A DNA stretch of 5,613 bases, from positions 1 through 5,613 of the forward strand of contig JALSHW010000035.1 in assembly GCA_026982035.1 (NCBI GenBank), read 5' to 3'. Below, one piece after another: positions 1 through 5,181 of the stretch. A model generated the notes under the pieces. It ran no database searches. It was not told where the DNA came from and was given only the letters and a program-made list of their open reading frames with translations. Positions within the stretch are counted from its first letter, which is position 1, and every line of letters starts with the position of its first letter. Origin of the DNA: Phycisphaerales bacterium. GTDB lineage: Bacteria; Planctomycetota; Phycisphaerae; Phycisphaerales; UBA1924. The translations under genes and the position numbers were made by a program.

Positions 1-2
1 GG

Positions 3-35
3 GAGGAGCAAGAGAAGAACAGAATAGAACTTTGA
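3..35 (+). CDS. Possible 3' end of an upstream gene (partial)
   Basis: Reading from base 3 gives a short, highly charged tail (EEQEKNRIEL) ending in TGA at 33-35, five bases before the stem of a strong terminator. A charged C-terminus followed at once by a terminator is what the end of an operon looks like. In tailed phages the gene before the portal is usually the large terminase subunit, but nothing in ten residues identifies it. Another frame stops at 25-27 (TAG), and a third stays open through the terminator to 121. The choice of frame rests only on composition and the position of the stop. Confidence 0.3.
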   Translation, partial: EEQEKNRIEL

Positions 36-39
36 TTTG

Positions 40-69
40 GCACCTCTTTACTTTGGGGGGTGCTTTTTT
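40..69 (+). terminator. Rho-independent terminator before the structural operon
   Basis: GCACCTC (40-46) pairs with GGGGTGC (57-63), with one T-G wobble, to give a 7-bp stem over a 10-base loop. Six T residues (64-69) follow directly. Stem plus T-run is the classic intrinsic terminator layout on the + strand. It would end transcription of whatever lies upstream, so the portal operon needs its own promoter within 70-240 or must rely on read-through. The T-run is shared with the first copy of the TTTTGTGCGCAC repeat. Confidence 0.7.
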
Positions 70-194
70 GTGCGCACAGATGGGCAGGTTTTATTTGGGG
101 AAAATGAAAATTCTGAAATAATTTTTGTGCTTTGTTTTCAAGGGGTTGGGTGCGTGTTGGTGGTTGGAGTGGCTTGTTTTGTGCGCACGGTGGG
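62..194. repeat. Spaced direct repeats TTTTGTGC(GCAC) around the promoter candidate
   Basis: TTTTGTGCGCAC occurs exactly at 66-77 and 177-188. Each copy is preceded by GCTT (the second with one extra G) and followed by a related G-rich stretch ending in TGGG. The core GTGCGCAC is a perfect 8-bp palindrome. A shorter copy, TTTTGTGC without the second half, lies at 123-130. The three copies start 57 and 54 bases apart and surround the promoter candidate. This suggests an operator array for a dimeric DNA-binding protein. The function is inferred; the repeats are seen directly. Confidence 0.5.
95..122 (+). promoter_or_regulatory. Candidate sigma-70-type promoter for the portal operon
   Basis: TTGGGG (95-100) and AATAAT (117-122) are 16 bases apart. 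The -10-like element matches TATAAT at five of six positions, while the -35-like element matches only the TTG of TTGACA. It lies in the one A/T-rich stretch of the window, just after a terminator and upstream of the first structural gene, where a promoter is expected. Copies of the TTTTGTGC repeat sit on both sides and directly after the -10 element. The match is weak by itself and the host's consensus is unknown. Confidence 0.3.
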
Positions 195-245
195 GTCCGT
201 TGGGGGGATGGGGTGAGCGTGTGATTGAACTGCACGCCGGGAAGT

Positions 246-250
246 GGAGG
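246..250 (+). promoter_or_regulatory. SD that fixes the portal start at ATG 258
   Basis: GGAGG ends seven bases before ATG 258, the ideal distance. This argues for 258 and against the in-frame TTG at 225. Confidence 0.8.
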
Positions 251-257
251 CGGGAAA

Positions 258-1766
258 ATGTCTGACCAGAGATCGAGTGGGTTGTCGGGAAATGCTCAAA
301 GACGATGGGAGCTTGTGCGATCGTTGATCGATACGCACGAGAACGAGGCGTTGCCTCGACTTGAGCAGTTGTGGGCGTATTACCGCAACCCACTTGAGCT
401 GGTTGGGCGGAGTGGATTGGCTCAGGGGGCGAGCAATGTTGGGTGGTATCGGATGGCCCAGGAACGGGGGTTGCCTTCGCGGGTGACGGGGACGAGTGTG
501 GATGGGGTGTCGGCGGCGTCGGGTCGGCGTGAGGTGGTGATTGAGAATGACATCGGGTGGCGTGTGGGGACAATGGTGGACTTTATGTTTGGGTCACCTG
601 TGCGGATTGAGTCGTTGTCGGACGATGAGGGGTTGAAGGACGCTGTTGAGGGGGTGCTTGAGCGGGTGTGGGAGCGGAGCGGTGGGATTTCGTTGATGCA
701 GGACATCGCGACGCTTGGGCATGTGTATGGGTATGTGGATTTGCTTGTGCGGGTTGATGAGGATCGGCTTGTGGGGGCGAGTGTTGCTGATGTGCATGAG
801 GCGATTTCGATTGAGCCGATTGAGCCACGGCGTGGGGTGCCGATGATGAGTGATTCGGATTACCGGGTGCTTGAGGGGTATGCGATTCATTTTGAGCGGG
901 AGTTGAATCAGCTTGAGGAATCGAGTGAATCGAAGAACACGATGCGGAATCGGTTTGGACGGTTGATTGGTGGGGGAACCGAAACGGTTGCTCGGAGGCG
1001 ATCGACGGTGACGGAGTTGATTACTGAGGATGGGTGGGCGTTGTATGAGGATGGGGAGCGGGTGTCGCATGGGACTCGGTCGGTGCTTGGGTCTGTGGTG
1101 CCTGTGGTGCATATTCAGAATATGAGTCAGCCATTTGTGTATTCGGGGTTGGGTGAGGTGGAGTCGTTGATTCCGTTGCAGGATGAGTTGAATACTCGAT
1201 TGAGTGATCGTGCCAATCGGGTGACGCTTCAGAGTTTTAAGATGTATTTGGCTCGTGGGATTGAGGGGTTTGATGGGTCTGGGGTTGGGCCTGGGACTGT
1301 GTGGAGTACGGACAATCCGGATGCTTCGATTGTGGGCTTTGGTGGTGATGCCAGTAGTCCTTCTGAGGATCGGCATATTGAGGAGATTCGGGAGGCGTTG
1401 GACAAGATTTCGGGTGTGCCTCCATTGGCTGGTGGGGTTGTGAAGGCGAAGTTGGGGAATCTTTCGAGTGCGAATGCTTTGCGTGTGACGCTGATGGGGT
1501 TGATTGCCAAGACGATGCGGAAGCGGGTGACTTATGGGCGTGGGATCGAGCAGGTGAGTGCTCTTGTGCTTCGGGTTCTTGATGAGGCGGGGGTGCTTCG
1601 TGTTCCGGTGTCTGAGCGTGGTACTCGGGTGGTGTGGGGTGTGCTTGGGCCTATTGGTGAAGAGGAATCGCTTGATGCTGGTCGGGCCAAGATTGAGTTG
1701 GGTGCTTCGGAGGAGCAGGTTCTTGGTGAGCTTGGGCTTGATGAGGCGGACCCTGGGATTGTGTGA
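258..1766 (+). CDS. Phage portal protein (SPP1 gp6-like)
   Basis: Predicted 502-residue portal protein, the ring of (usually twelve) subunits at one capsid vertex through which DNA is packaged and ejected and to which the tail attaches. The length is normal for the SPP1 gp6 class. Recognisable in order: an N-terminal helical part with a WAYYRNP segment (39-45); ENDIGWRVGTMVDFMFGSPV (96-115), the usual 'N.I...V......G.PV' portal block; GLGEVESLIPLQDELNTRLS (298-317), the conserved helix before the stem or wing; and a late block with SGVPPL (385-390) and GNLSSANALR (400-409), close to the 'sGvP...g..SG.AL' signature of gp6-like portals. The acidic tail (465-502) is typical. The start at ATG 258 follows GGAGG at seven bases. 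It is first in the operon, 39 bases before the scaffold-like gene. I see no broken or missing parts. The family assignment is from motif recognition, not a search. Confidence 0.87.
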   Translation: MSDQRSSGLSGNAQRRWELVRSLIDTHENEALPRLEQLWAYYRNPLELVGRSGLAQGASNVGWYRMAQERGLPSRVTGTSVDGVSAASGRREVVIENDIGWRVGTMVDFMFGSPVRIESLSDDEGLKDAVEGVLERVWERSGGISLMQDIATLGHVYGYVDLLVRVDEDRLVGASVADVHEAISIEPIEPRRGVPMMSDSDYRVLEGYAIHFERELNQLEESSESKNTMRNRFGRLIGGGTETVARRRSTVTELITEDGWALYEDGERVSHGTRSVLGSVVPVVHIQNMSQPFVYSGLGEVESLIPLQDELNTRLSDRANRVTLQSFKMYLARGIEGFDGSGVGPGTVWSTDNPDASIVGFGGDASSPSEDRHIEEIREALDKISGVPPLAGGVVKAKLGNLSSANALRVTLMGLIAKTMRKRVTYGRGIEQVSALVLRVLDEAGVLRVPVSERGTRVVWGVLGPIGEEESLDAGRAKIELGASEEQVLGELGLDEADPGIV

Positions 1767-1805
1767 GTTGAATACGAACTGGATAACAGATCAAGGAGAA
1801 TTGTG

Positions 1806-2369
1806 ATGGCGAATCATGGAGTTGGTGGCGGGCTTGGCGGTGGATTGGGTGGGGGTTTAGGTGATGGTCTTGGTGGTGGGGATGTGATTGATCAGGGCGA
1901 GCCGGCCAAGGGTGTTGGTGATGCGGTGGATGTGAGTGAGGATGTGATTTGGAAGTCTCGTGCGATTGAGGCCGAGGAGAAGTTGGCGGCGTGTGAGCTT
2001 CGTGTTGGTGAGCTTGAATCGGAGTTGAGTTCTGCCAATGAGGCGATTGTTTCTACGCAGCGGCGTGGTGAGATTGAGCGGGAGTTGACGGCGGCGCGGG
2101 CTGTGGATTTGGAGACGGCGTGTTTGTTGACCGAGGCGACGATTTCGGAGATGGATGATCCTGATGTTGCGGTGGCGGTTCGGGAGATTAAGGCGCGGAA
2201 GCCGTTTTTGTTTTCATGTTCGACGAAGGGGAGTAGTGGTGGTGCGGTGATGAGTGCGCAGTTGGGTTCTGATGGTGGCAATGGTTTGGGGAAGATGGCG
2301 TCTTCGGCGCGGAGTAGTGGGGATCGCAATGAGTTGTTGCGGTATTTGCGGGCGCGTCGGGGCGGTTGA
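1806..2369 (+). CDS. Putative capsid scaffolding protein with Gly/Leu repeat N-terminus
   Basis: Predicted 187 residues. I do not recognise the sequence family; the scaffold role is inferred from place and architecture. It lies between portal and major capsid genes, where tailed phages usually keep the scaffold. Residues 7-25 are a GGGL-type repeat of about four and a half units. Residues 47-100 are charged and heptad-like (AIEAEEKLAACELRVGELES), a likely coiled coil. Residues 140-170 are Ser/Gly-rich. The last residues (RNELLRYLRARRGG) form a short basic helix, like the basic C-terminal coat-binding helix known in phage scaffolds such as those of P22 and phi29. AAGGAG (1793-1798) stands seven bases before ATG 1806; the GTG at 1803 is too close to it to be preferred. 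Alternatives: a head decoration protein or another small minor head protein. Confidence 0.6.
   Translation: MANHGVGGGLGGGLGGGLGDGLGGGDVIDQGEPAKGVGDAVDVSEDVIWKSRAIEAEEKLAACELRVGELESELSSANEAIVSTQRRGEIERELTAARAVDLETACLLTEATISEMDDPDVAVAVREIKARKPFLFSCSTKGSSGGAVMSAQLGSDGGNGLGKMASSARSSGDRNELLRYLRARRGG
1824..1883 (+). repeat. Five 12-base units coding for a GGGL-type repeat
   Basis: Codons 7-26 of the scaffold-like gene fall into units of four codons: GGGL, GGGL, GGGL, GDGL, GGGD. The codons differ from unit to unit (leucine is CTT, TTG, TTA, CTT; glycine uses GGT, GGC, GGG and GGA). The peptide repeat is therefore regular while the DNA has diverged, which argues for some age or for selection on the peptide. 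Confidence 0.75.
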
Positions 2370-2386
2370 TATTGGTTGTTGATTGG

Positions 2387-2420
2387 TTTTTTTGGGTTGA
2401 AACGGGAAGAAAAAAAGGAG
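2387..2420 (+). promoter_or_regulatory. A-rich leader and SD of the major capsid gene
   Basis: AAGGAG (2415-2420) ends seven bases before ATG 2428 and is merged with a run of seven A (2410-2416). A run of seven T (2387-2393) lies 16 bases further upstream and could pair weakly with the A-run. In a top strand this poor in A, the A-rich leader stands out. Unstructured A-rich leaders generally favour high translation, as the most abundant virion protein would need. The sites are seen; the effect is inferred. Confidence 0.45.
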
Positions 2421-2427
2421 ATTTGGA

Positions 2428-3600
2428 ATGGCATTTACAGGGAAAGCGAGTTATTCAGCGGGTGCGGACTTGCCGGAGTTGGTGGAGGATGTGAGCGATA
2501 TTATTGGGATTGTGAGTCCTTTTGAGACGCCTTTGTTGGATCATCTGGGTGATGCCAAGCGGGCGGCGATGAGTACTGTGCATGAGTGGATTGAGGACGC
2601 GTTGCTTCCGAACAAGGGGACGGTTAATCAGACGGTGTTTACGCCTGATCCGGAATCGGCGACGGGGATCTTTGTTGATGATGCGAGTGTATTTAAGATC
2701 GGCGATCTTGTGCGTCCTGGGCAGAGCGGCGAGGTGATGCTGGTTGAGGCGGTGGATACGGGGAGTAATGTACTTGGGGTGTTTCGTGGGTATGGGGCGA
2801 CGACTGCTGAGACTTTGGCGGACAATATGGAGTTGTTTATTCTGGGGAATGCGGCTCTTGAGGGGGATGATGCGCCGGATGCTCGGTTTAGCAATCGTAT
2901 TCGCAAGAGCAACTACACGCAAATTTTTACTTCGGGGATTGATGTGTCGGGTTCGTTGCAGGCGTCGCGGGCGTATGGGATTTCTGATGAGGTTGATTAT
3001 CAGAAGCAGGATCGGATGCGTGAGTTGCTTCGGGACCTTGAGAACTGTGTGATCAACGGGGTTGCGCCGACGGCCGATCAGCAGGGGACGGGGACGGTTC
3101 GGCGTTCGATGAATGGGATGATCCATTCGATGAACACGAATCAGTTTGTACCTGGCTCTGGTGGGATTCCTGACGGGGATGGGGCTGGTGATGAACTCAA
3201 TGAGTTGGTTCTGAATGCGGCGTTGAAGCAGATTTGGGATCAGTCTTCTGGGGGTGTTGATACGATTGTTGTTGGTGGGGCTCAGAAGCGGAAGATCAAT
3301 GGGTTTGCCAGTGGGAGCCGGGCGTATTTGCCTGAGGATCAGACTTACTCGGACATGATTTCGGTGTATGAGAGTGACTTTGGTGTGTGTCGGGTGATTT
3401 TGTCTCGATGGGTTCCGACGGACACGGTGATGCTGCTTGATTCGTCGCGTATTTCGGTGATGCCGATGCAGGGTCGGAGTTTTCATTACAAGCCATTGGC
3501 TGCCACTGGTGATTCGGTTTCGGGTCAGGTGATTGGTGAGTACACGATGGAGTTTAAGAACGAGAATGCGCATGGATTGATTTCTGGTCTTGGTGTTTGA
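2428..3600 (+). CDS. Major capsid protein, SU10-type (DUF5309-like), HK97 fold
   Basis: Predicted 390 residues, a usual size for this class of main shell protein. Telling segments: an N-terminal arm with VSDIIGIVSPFETPLLDHLG (22-41), the 'I..I.P..TP.l...lG' motif of SU10-type heads; HEWIEDAL (52-59); an inserted beta-rich piece (79-140) with IGDLV, EVMLVEAV and VFRGYG; RKSNYTQIFTSGIDVSGS (159-176), another SU10-type hallmark; a helix rich in charged residues (186-207) corresponding to the spine helix of the HK97 fold; and a C-terminal part (276-390) with VDTIVVGGAQKRKI and YTMEFKNENAHGLI, typical of the axial domain. I see no long N-terminal delta domain or protease site, in keeping with a separate scaffold. 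Start at ATG 2428 behind AAGGAG. A strong hairpin follows in the gap downstream. Family by motif recognition only. Confidence 0.85.
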   Translation: MAFTGKASYSAGADLPELVEDVSDIIGIVSPFETPLLDHLGDAKRAAMSTVHEWIEDALLPNKGTVNQTVFTPDPESATGIFVDDASVFKIGDLVRPGQSGEVMLVEAVDTGSNVLGVFRGYGATTAETLADNMELFILGNAALEGDDAPDARFSNRIRKSNYTQIFTSGIDVSGSLQASRAYGISDEVDYQKQDRMRELLRDLENCVINGVAPTADQQGTGTVRRSMNGMIHSMNTNQFVPGSGGIPDGDGAGDELNELVLNAALKQIWDQSSGGVDTIVVGGAQKRKINGFASGSRAYLPEDQTYSDMISVYESDFGVCRVILSRWVPTDTVMLLDSSRISVMPMQGRSFHYKPLAATGDSVSGQVIGEYTMEFKNENAHGLISGLGV

Positions 3601-3644
3601 TTTGTTTGTGCATTGATTGCGGGGTTCTGGTGGGGGCTGGAACG

Positions 3645-3674
3645 CTTGGGGCCGATGGAAACATCGGCCCCGGG
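3645..3674 (+). terminator. Perfect GAAA-loop hairpin after the capsid gene
   Basis: GGGGCCGATG (3648-3657) and CATCGGCCCC (3662-3671) pair perfectly over the four-base loop GAAA, a GNRA tetraloop. C3645-G3674 and two T-G wobbles extend the stem to 13 pairs. The bases after it (TTTGAACGGG) lack a proper T-run, so it is not a textbook terminator. It may be a partial terminator, or a 3' stabiliser that leaves more capsid mRNA than mRNA of the genes downstream. It begins 44 bases after the capsid stop and ends 46 bases before the next start. Confidence 0.6.
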
Positions 3675-3709
3675 TTTGAACGGGTTTGGAATTGATGATG
3701 GGCTTTGGT

Positions 3710-3714
3710 GGAGG
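3710..3714 (+). promoter_or_regulatory. SD that fixes the next start at ATG 3721
   Basis: GGAGG ends six bases before ATG 3721. The in-frame upstream starts, TTG 3613 and ATG 3655, have no good SD. ATG 3655 lies within the hairpin stem, and the 36 extra residues read through the hairpin. I therefore treat 3601-3720 as non-coding. Confidence 0.75.
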
Positions 3715-3720
3715 ATTGGT

Positions 3721-4350
3721 ATGTTTGCGAAGGATCGTGATTTGGTGTTGATTGAGCCGGGGTTGTTTCGGGATGTTGCGTGGAATGGGCAACGGTTGTT
3801 GAGTGGGACGGGGGATTTGAATGCTGCTTCGTTGACTTTGACGAGTGGGTCGTTTCTTGAGGGGGGGATTGGTCCGGGTCATATTGTGTTGATTGATTCG
3901 GTACCTATGGAGGTGGTGAGTATTCAGAGTCCGACGGTGGCGACGGTTTCGATTCTTCGGAATGATGAGGGTTCCAATATTGTGCCTGGTAAGTCGGTGA
4001 GTGGTGCGGTGGTGGAGGTGTTTACTTTTGGGCCTCAGATTGGGATTGTGCATCGTCAGATTTTGGCGATGGTGGGGATTGATGTGGATGATCCTGATGG
4101 GCTTGGGGAGGCGGCGGTGACGAATCCTGGGGCTCTTGTGTTGCTTGAGTCGTTGGGGGCGTTGCATTTGATTTATGCTTCTGCGGGGGCTCCTGGTCGT
4201 GGTGGCGAGGCGTTTTTGGATCGGGCGAAGATTTATCAGCAGCGTTTTTCGACGCAGCGGGGGTCGGTTGTGGCGTTGATTGATTTGGATGGGGATGGGA
4301 TTGCTGAGACGCGTCGTCATCCGAACTCTTTTGTGTTGACTCGTGGATAG
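3721..4350 (+). CDS. Putative head-tail connector / head completion protein
   Basis: Predicted 209 residues; I cannot name its family. Residues 30-105 look like a small beta domain (SLTLTSGSFLEGGIGPGHIV, then EVVSI, VATVSILR and VVEVFTFG). This resembles the insertion in the capsid protein of this window at 79-140 and the 'GD.V......V..V....VTV.RG' pieces common in virion proteins. Residues 106-180 are helical, ending in FLDRAKIYQQRFSTQRG, as in the helix bundles of head-tail adaptors. Residues 188-196 (DLDGDGIAE) form a DxDxDG calcium-type loop, although the twelfth EF-hand position is Arg rather than Glu. It lies directly after the capsid gene and nine bases before the next gene, where head completion genes usually stand. 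ATG 3721 was chosen because of GGAGG six bases upstream. The structural-protein call is fairly safe; the connector role is an inference. Confidence 0.5.
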   Translation: MFAKDRDLVLIEPGLFRDVAWNGQRLLSGTGDLNAASLTLTSGSFLEGGIGPGHIVLIDSVPMEVVSIQSPTVATVSILRNDEGSNIVPGKSVSGAVVEVFTFGPQIGIVHRQILAMVGIDVDDPDGLGEAAVTNPGALVLLESLGALHLIYASAGAPGRGGEAFLDRAKIYQQRFSTQRGSVVALIDLDGDGIAETRRHPNSFVLTRG

Positions 4351-4359
4351 GGGATTGTG

Positions 4360-4761
4360 ATGCTTGTGATTCGGCCTCGGGTTGTGAAGTTTGGTGGCGG
4401 TGAGTGGGATGGTGTTGTTCGGGTGGCGATTGAGTCGTCGAGTGTGGAGATGGTTGAGGACTGGGATGGTGAGGGTCCGAACTTGATGTTTGCTGATTCG
4501 ACGCGGCGACGGACGGGGGTGTCGATTTTTCAGGAGATTGATGGGGATGATTTGTTGTCGCCTGATCCTGGGAGTGAGTCGGTGTTGGTTGTGGAGGTTG
4601 ATCGTGGGAATGATGCGGATGCAAAGGTGATCTCGATGACGGCGGTGGTGCAGAGTGTGTCGTATTCGTTTTCTGGGGGGCGATCGACGCGGTTGGTTCG
4701 GTTGGTGGCGGTGAGTTCTCAGGGGAATGTTGATCCGGTGAGTGTGATTGGAGGTGGATGA
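4360..4761 (+). CDS. Putative small virion protein, tail-tube-like beta fold
   Basis: Predicted 133 residues, with no membrane segment or signal peptide. It is strand-rich: RPRVVKFGGGEWDGVVRVAI (5-24), a polar acidic middle with VEDW (32-35) and FADSTRRRT (44-52), then SESVLVVEVD (72-81) and SMTAVVQSVSYSFSGGRSTR (92-111) leading to RLVRLVAVSSQG (111-122). The end, alternating 'Y.F...R.TR.VR.VA.SS.G..DPV', recalls tail tube and similar beta-barrel tail proteins, but this is an impression and not a motif match. ATG 4360 follows AGGGGA at five bases; the in-frame GTG at 4357 is too close to that site. The stop TGA (4759-4761) shares its last base with the next ATG, so the two genes are probably translationally coupled. 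Alternatives are a head-tail joining or baseplate protein. Confidence 0.4.
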   Translation: MLVIRPRVVKFGGGEWDGVVRVAIESSSVEMVEDWDGEGPNLMFADSTRRRTGVSIFQEIDGDDLLSPDPGSESVLVVEVDRGNDADAKVISMTAVVQSVSYSFSGGRSTRLVRLVAVSSQGNVDPVSVIGGG

Positions 4762-5144
4762 TGGGCTCGAGTTTTAAAGGGCAGAACTTGTTTGGTTCTG
4801 GTGGGCATCGGTTTGTGAATCGTCGGATGGGTCGGCGGGTGGTGTCGTTGTCGGCGGTGTCGGGTGATCCTTCGGTGCCTGGGACATTTGAGTCTGGGGA
4901 TTGGGAGGTGTGGGTTGAGGTTCGAGGGCGACTTGTGGCGTCGTCGGATTCATCGTTGTGGTCGTTGCGGGACAATATTTTGGATGAGGCGAAGTTTGGG
5001 GTGTCTGCGGGGACGCTTCGTGATGAGCAGGGGCATCAGTGGACGGGGATGCGTTTTTTGACCTATGAGGAGACTGGGCCGACGCAGCGGGGGCGGGAGG
5101 TTTCGGTTGGGTATGTGGCGGTGTTTGGACGGCAGACGGCTTGA
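4761..5144 (+). CDS. Putative tail or head-tail joining protein
   Basis: Predicted 127 residues, family not recognised. A short flexible N-terminus with LFGSGGHRF (10-18) leads to VNRRMGRRVVSLSAV (19-33), then WEVWVEVRGRLVAS (48-61), a helix SSLWSLRDNILDEAK (64-78), and GTLRDEQGHQWTGMRFLTYE (84-103) followed by REVSVGYVAVFGR (112-124). The pattern of paired strands, one helix and a final strand ending in '.Y.A.F' suits the small beta-sandwich proteins of phage tails, such as tail terminators or distal-tail parts, but no specific family is certain. It overlaps the previous gene by one base (TGATG). GGAGG (4750-4754) lies six bases before ATG 4761 and only three before ATG 4758, so 4761 is preferred. 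A 37-base gap separates it from the holin-like gene. Confidence 0.4.
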   Translation: MGSSFKGQNLFGSGGHRFVNRRMGRRVVSLSAVSGDPSVPGTFESGDWEVWVEVRGRLVASSDSSLWSLRDNILDEAKFGVSAGTLRDEQGHQWTGMRFLTYEETGPTQRGREVSVGYVAVFGRQTA

Positions 5145-5158
5145 TTTGACTTGATTTG
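5141..5158 (+). repeat. Short tandem TTGATTTG repeat in the gap before the holin-like gene
   Basis: TTGATTTG occurs at 5141-5148 and 5151-5158, ten bases apart, overlapping the stop of the gene before, with a related TTTGATG following. It is small enough to be chance in a G/T-rich strand or the remnant of a slippage duplication. Confidence 0.3.
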
Positions 5159-5168
5159 GTTTGATGTT

Positions 5169-5172
5169 GGAG
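5169..5172 (+). promoter_or_regulatory. SD used to choose the start at ATG 5182
   Basis: GGAG lies nine bases before ATG 5182. The upstream in-frame candidates (TTG 5161, ATG 5164, ATG 5173) have no SD or overlap this one. ATG 5185, the next codon, is also possible at twelve bases. Confidence 0.55.
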
Positions 5173-5181
5173 ATGGGGTGG

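Larger units (their letters stand above)
70..257 (+). other. Non-coding leader of the structural operon
   Basis: No convincing gene lies between the terminator and the portal start. The part at about 91-145 is rich in A and T compared with the rest of the window and holds the promoter candidate. The part at 141-225 is G/T-rich and carries the second full copy of the GTGCGCAC repeat. A TTG codon at 225 is in frame with the portal gene and would add 11 residues, but it has no good SD, whereas ATG 258 has an excellent one. Confidence 0.6.

Noticed and set aside
38..54. TGGCAC resembling the -24 element of a sigma-54 promoter
   Set aside because: The bases at the required -12 distance are CT and not GC, and the site is part of the terminator stem.
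107..125. Inverted repeat AAAATT / AATTTT with a seven-base spacer
   Set aside because: Only six A-T pairs; too weak as an RNA hairpin and likely by chance in the A/T-rich leader, though it overlaps the -10 candidate.
594..1376. Minus-strand open frame of 260 codons opposite the portal
   Set aside because: Arg/His/Pro/Ile-rich shadow of a well-recognised portal gene.
1558..1806. Plus-strand frame overlapping the portal end and the scaffold start
   Set aside because: Leu/Arg/Gly/Cys-rich off-frame reading of the portal gene; no SD and no sensible domain.
2744..3052. Plus-strand frame inside the capsid gene
   Set aside because: Arg/Met/Leu-rich off-frame reading within a gene whose own frame is clear.
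3613..3720. N-terminal extension of the connector-like gene from TTG 3613 or ATG 3655
   Set aside because: It would translate through the perfect hairpin, has no SD, and gives a composition unlike a domain; ATG 3721 has GGAGG at six bases.
2455..4320. Very long minus-strand open frame (621 codons) across the capsid and connector genes
   Set aside because: The product is a monotonous Arg/His/Pro/Asn/Thr mix without domains and lies opposite a clear capsid gene. It is open only because the + strand avoids TTA, CTA and TCA codons.
4022..4975. Minus-strand open frame of 317 codons rich in Ser, Pro, His and Gln
   Set aside because: Low-complexity shadow of three + strand genes; same strand-bias cause, no supporting SD or family features.
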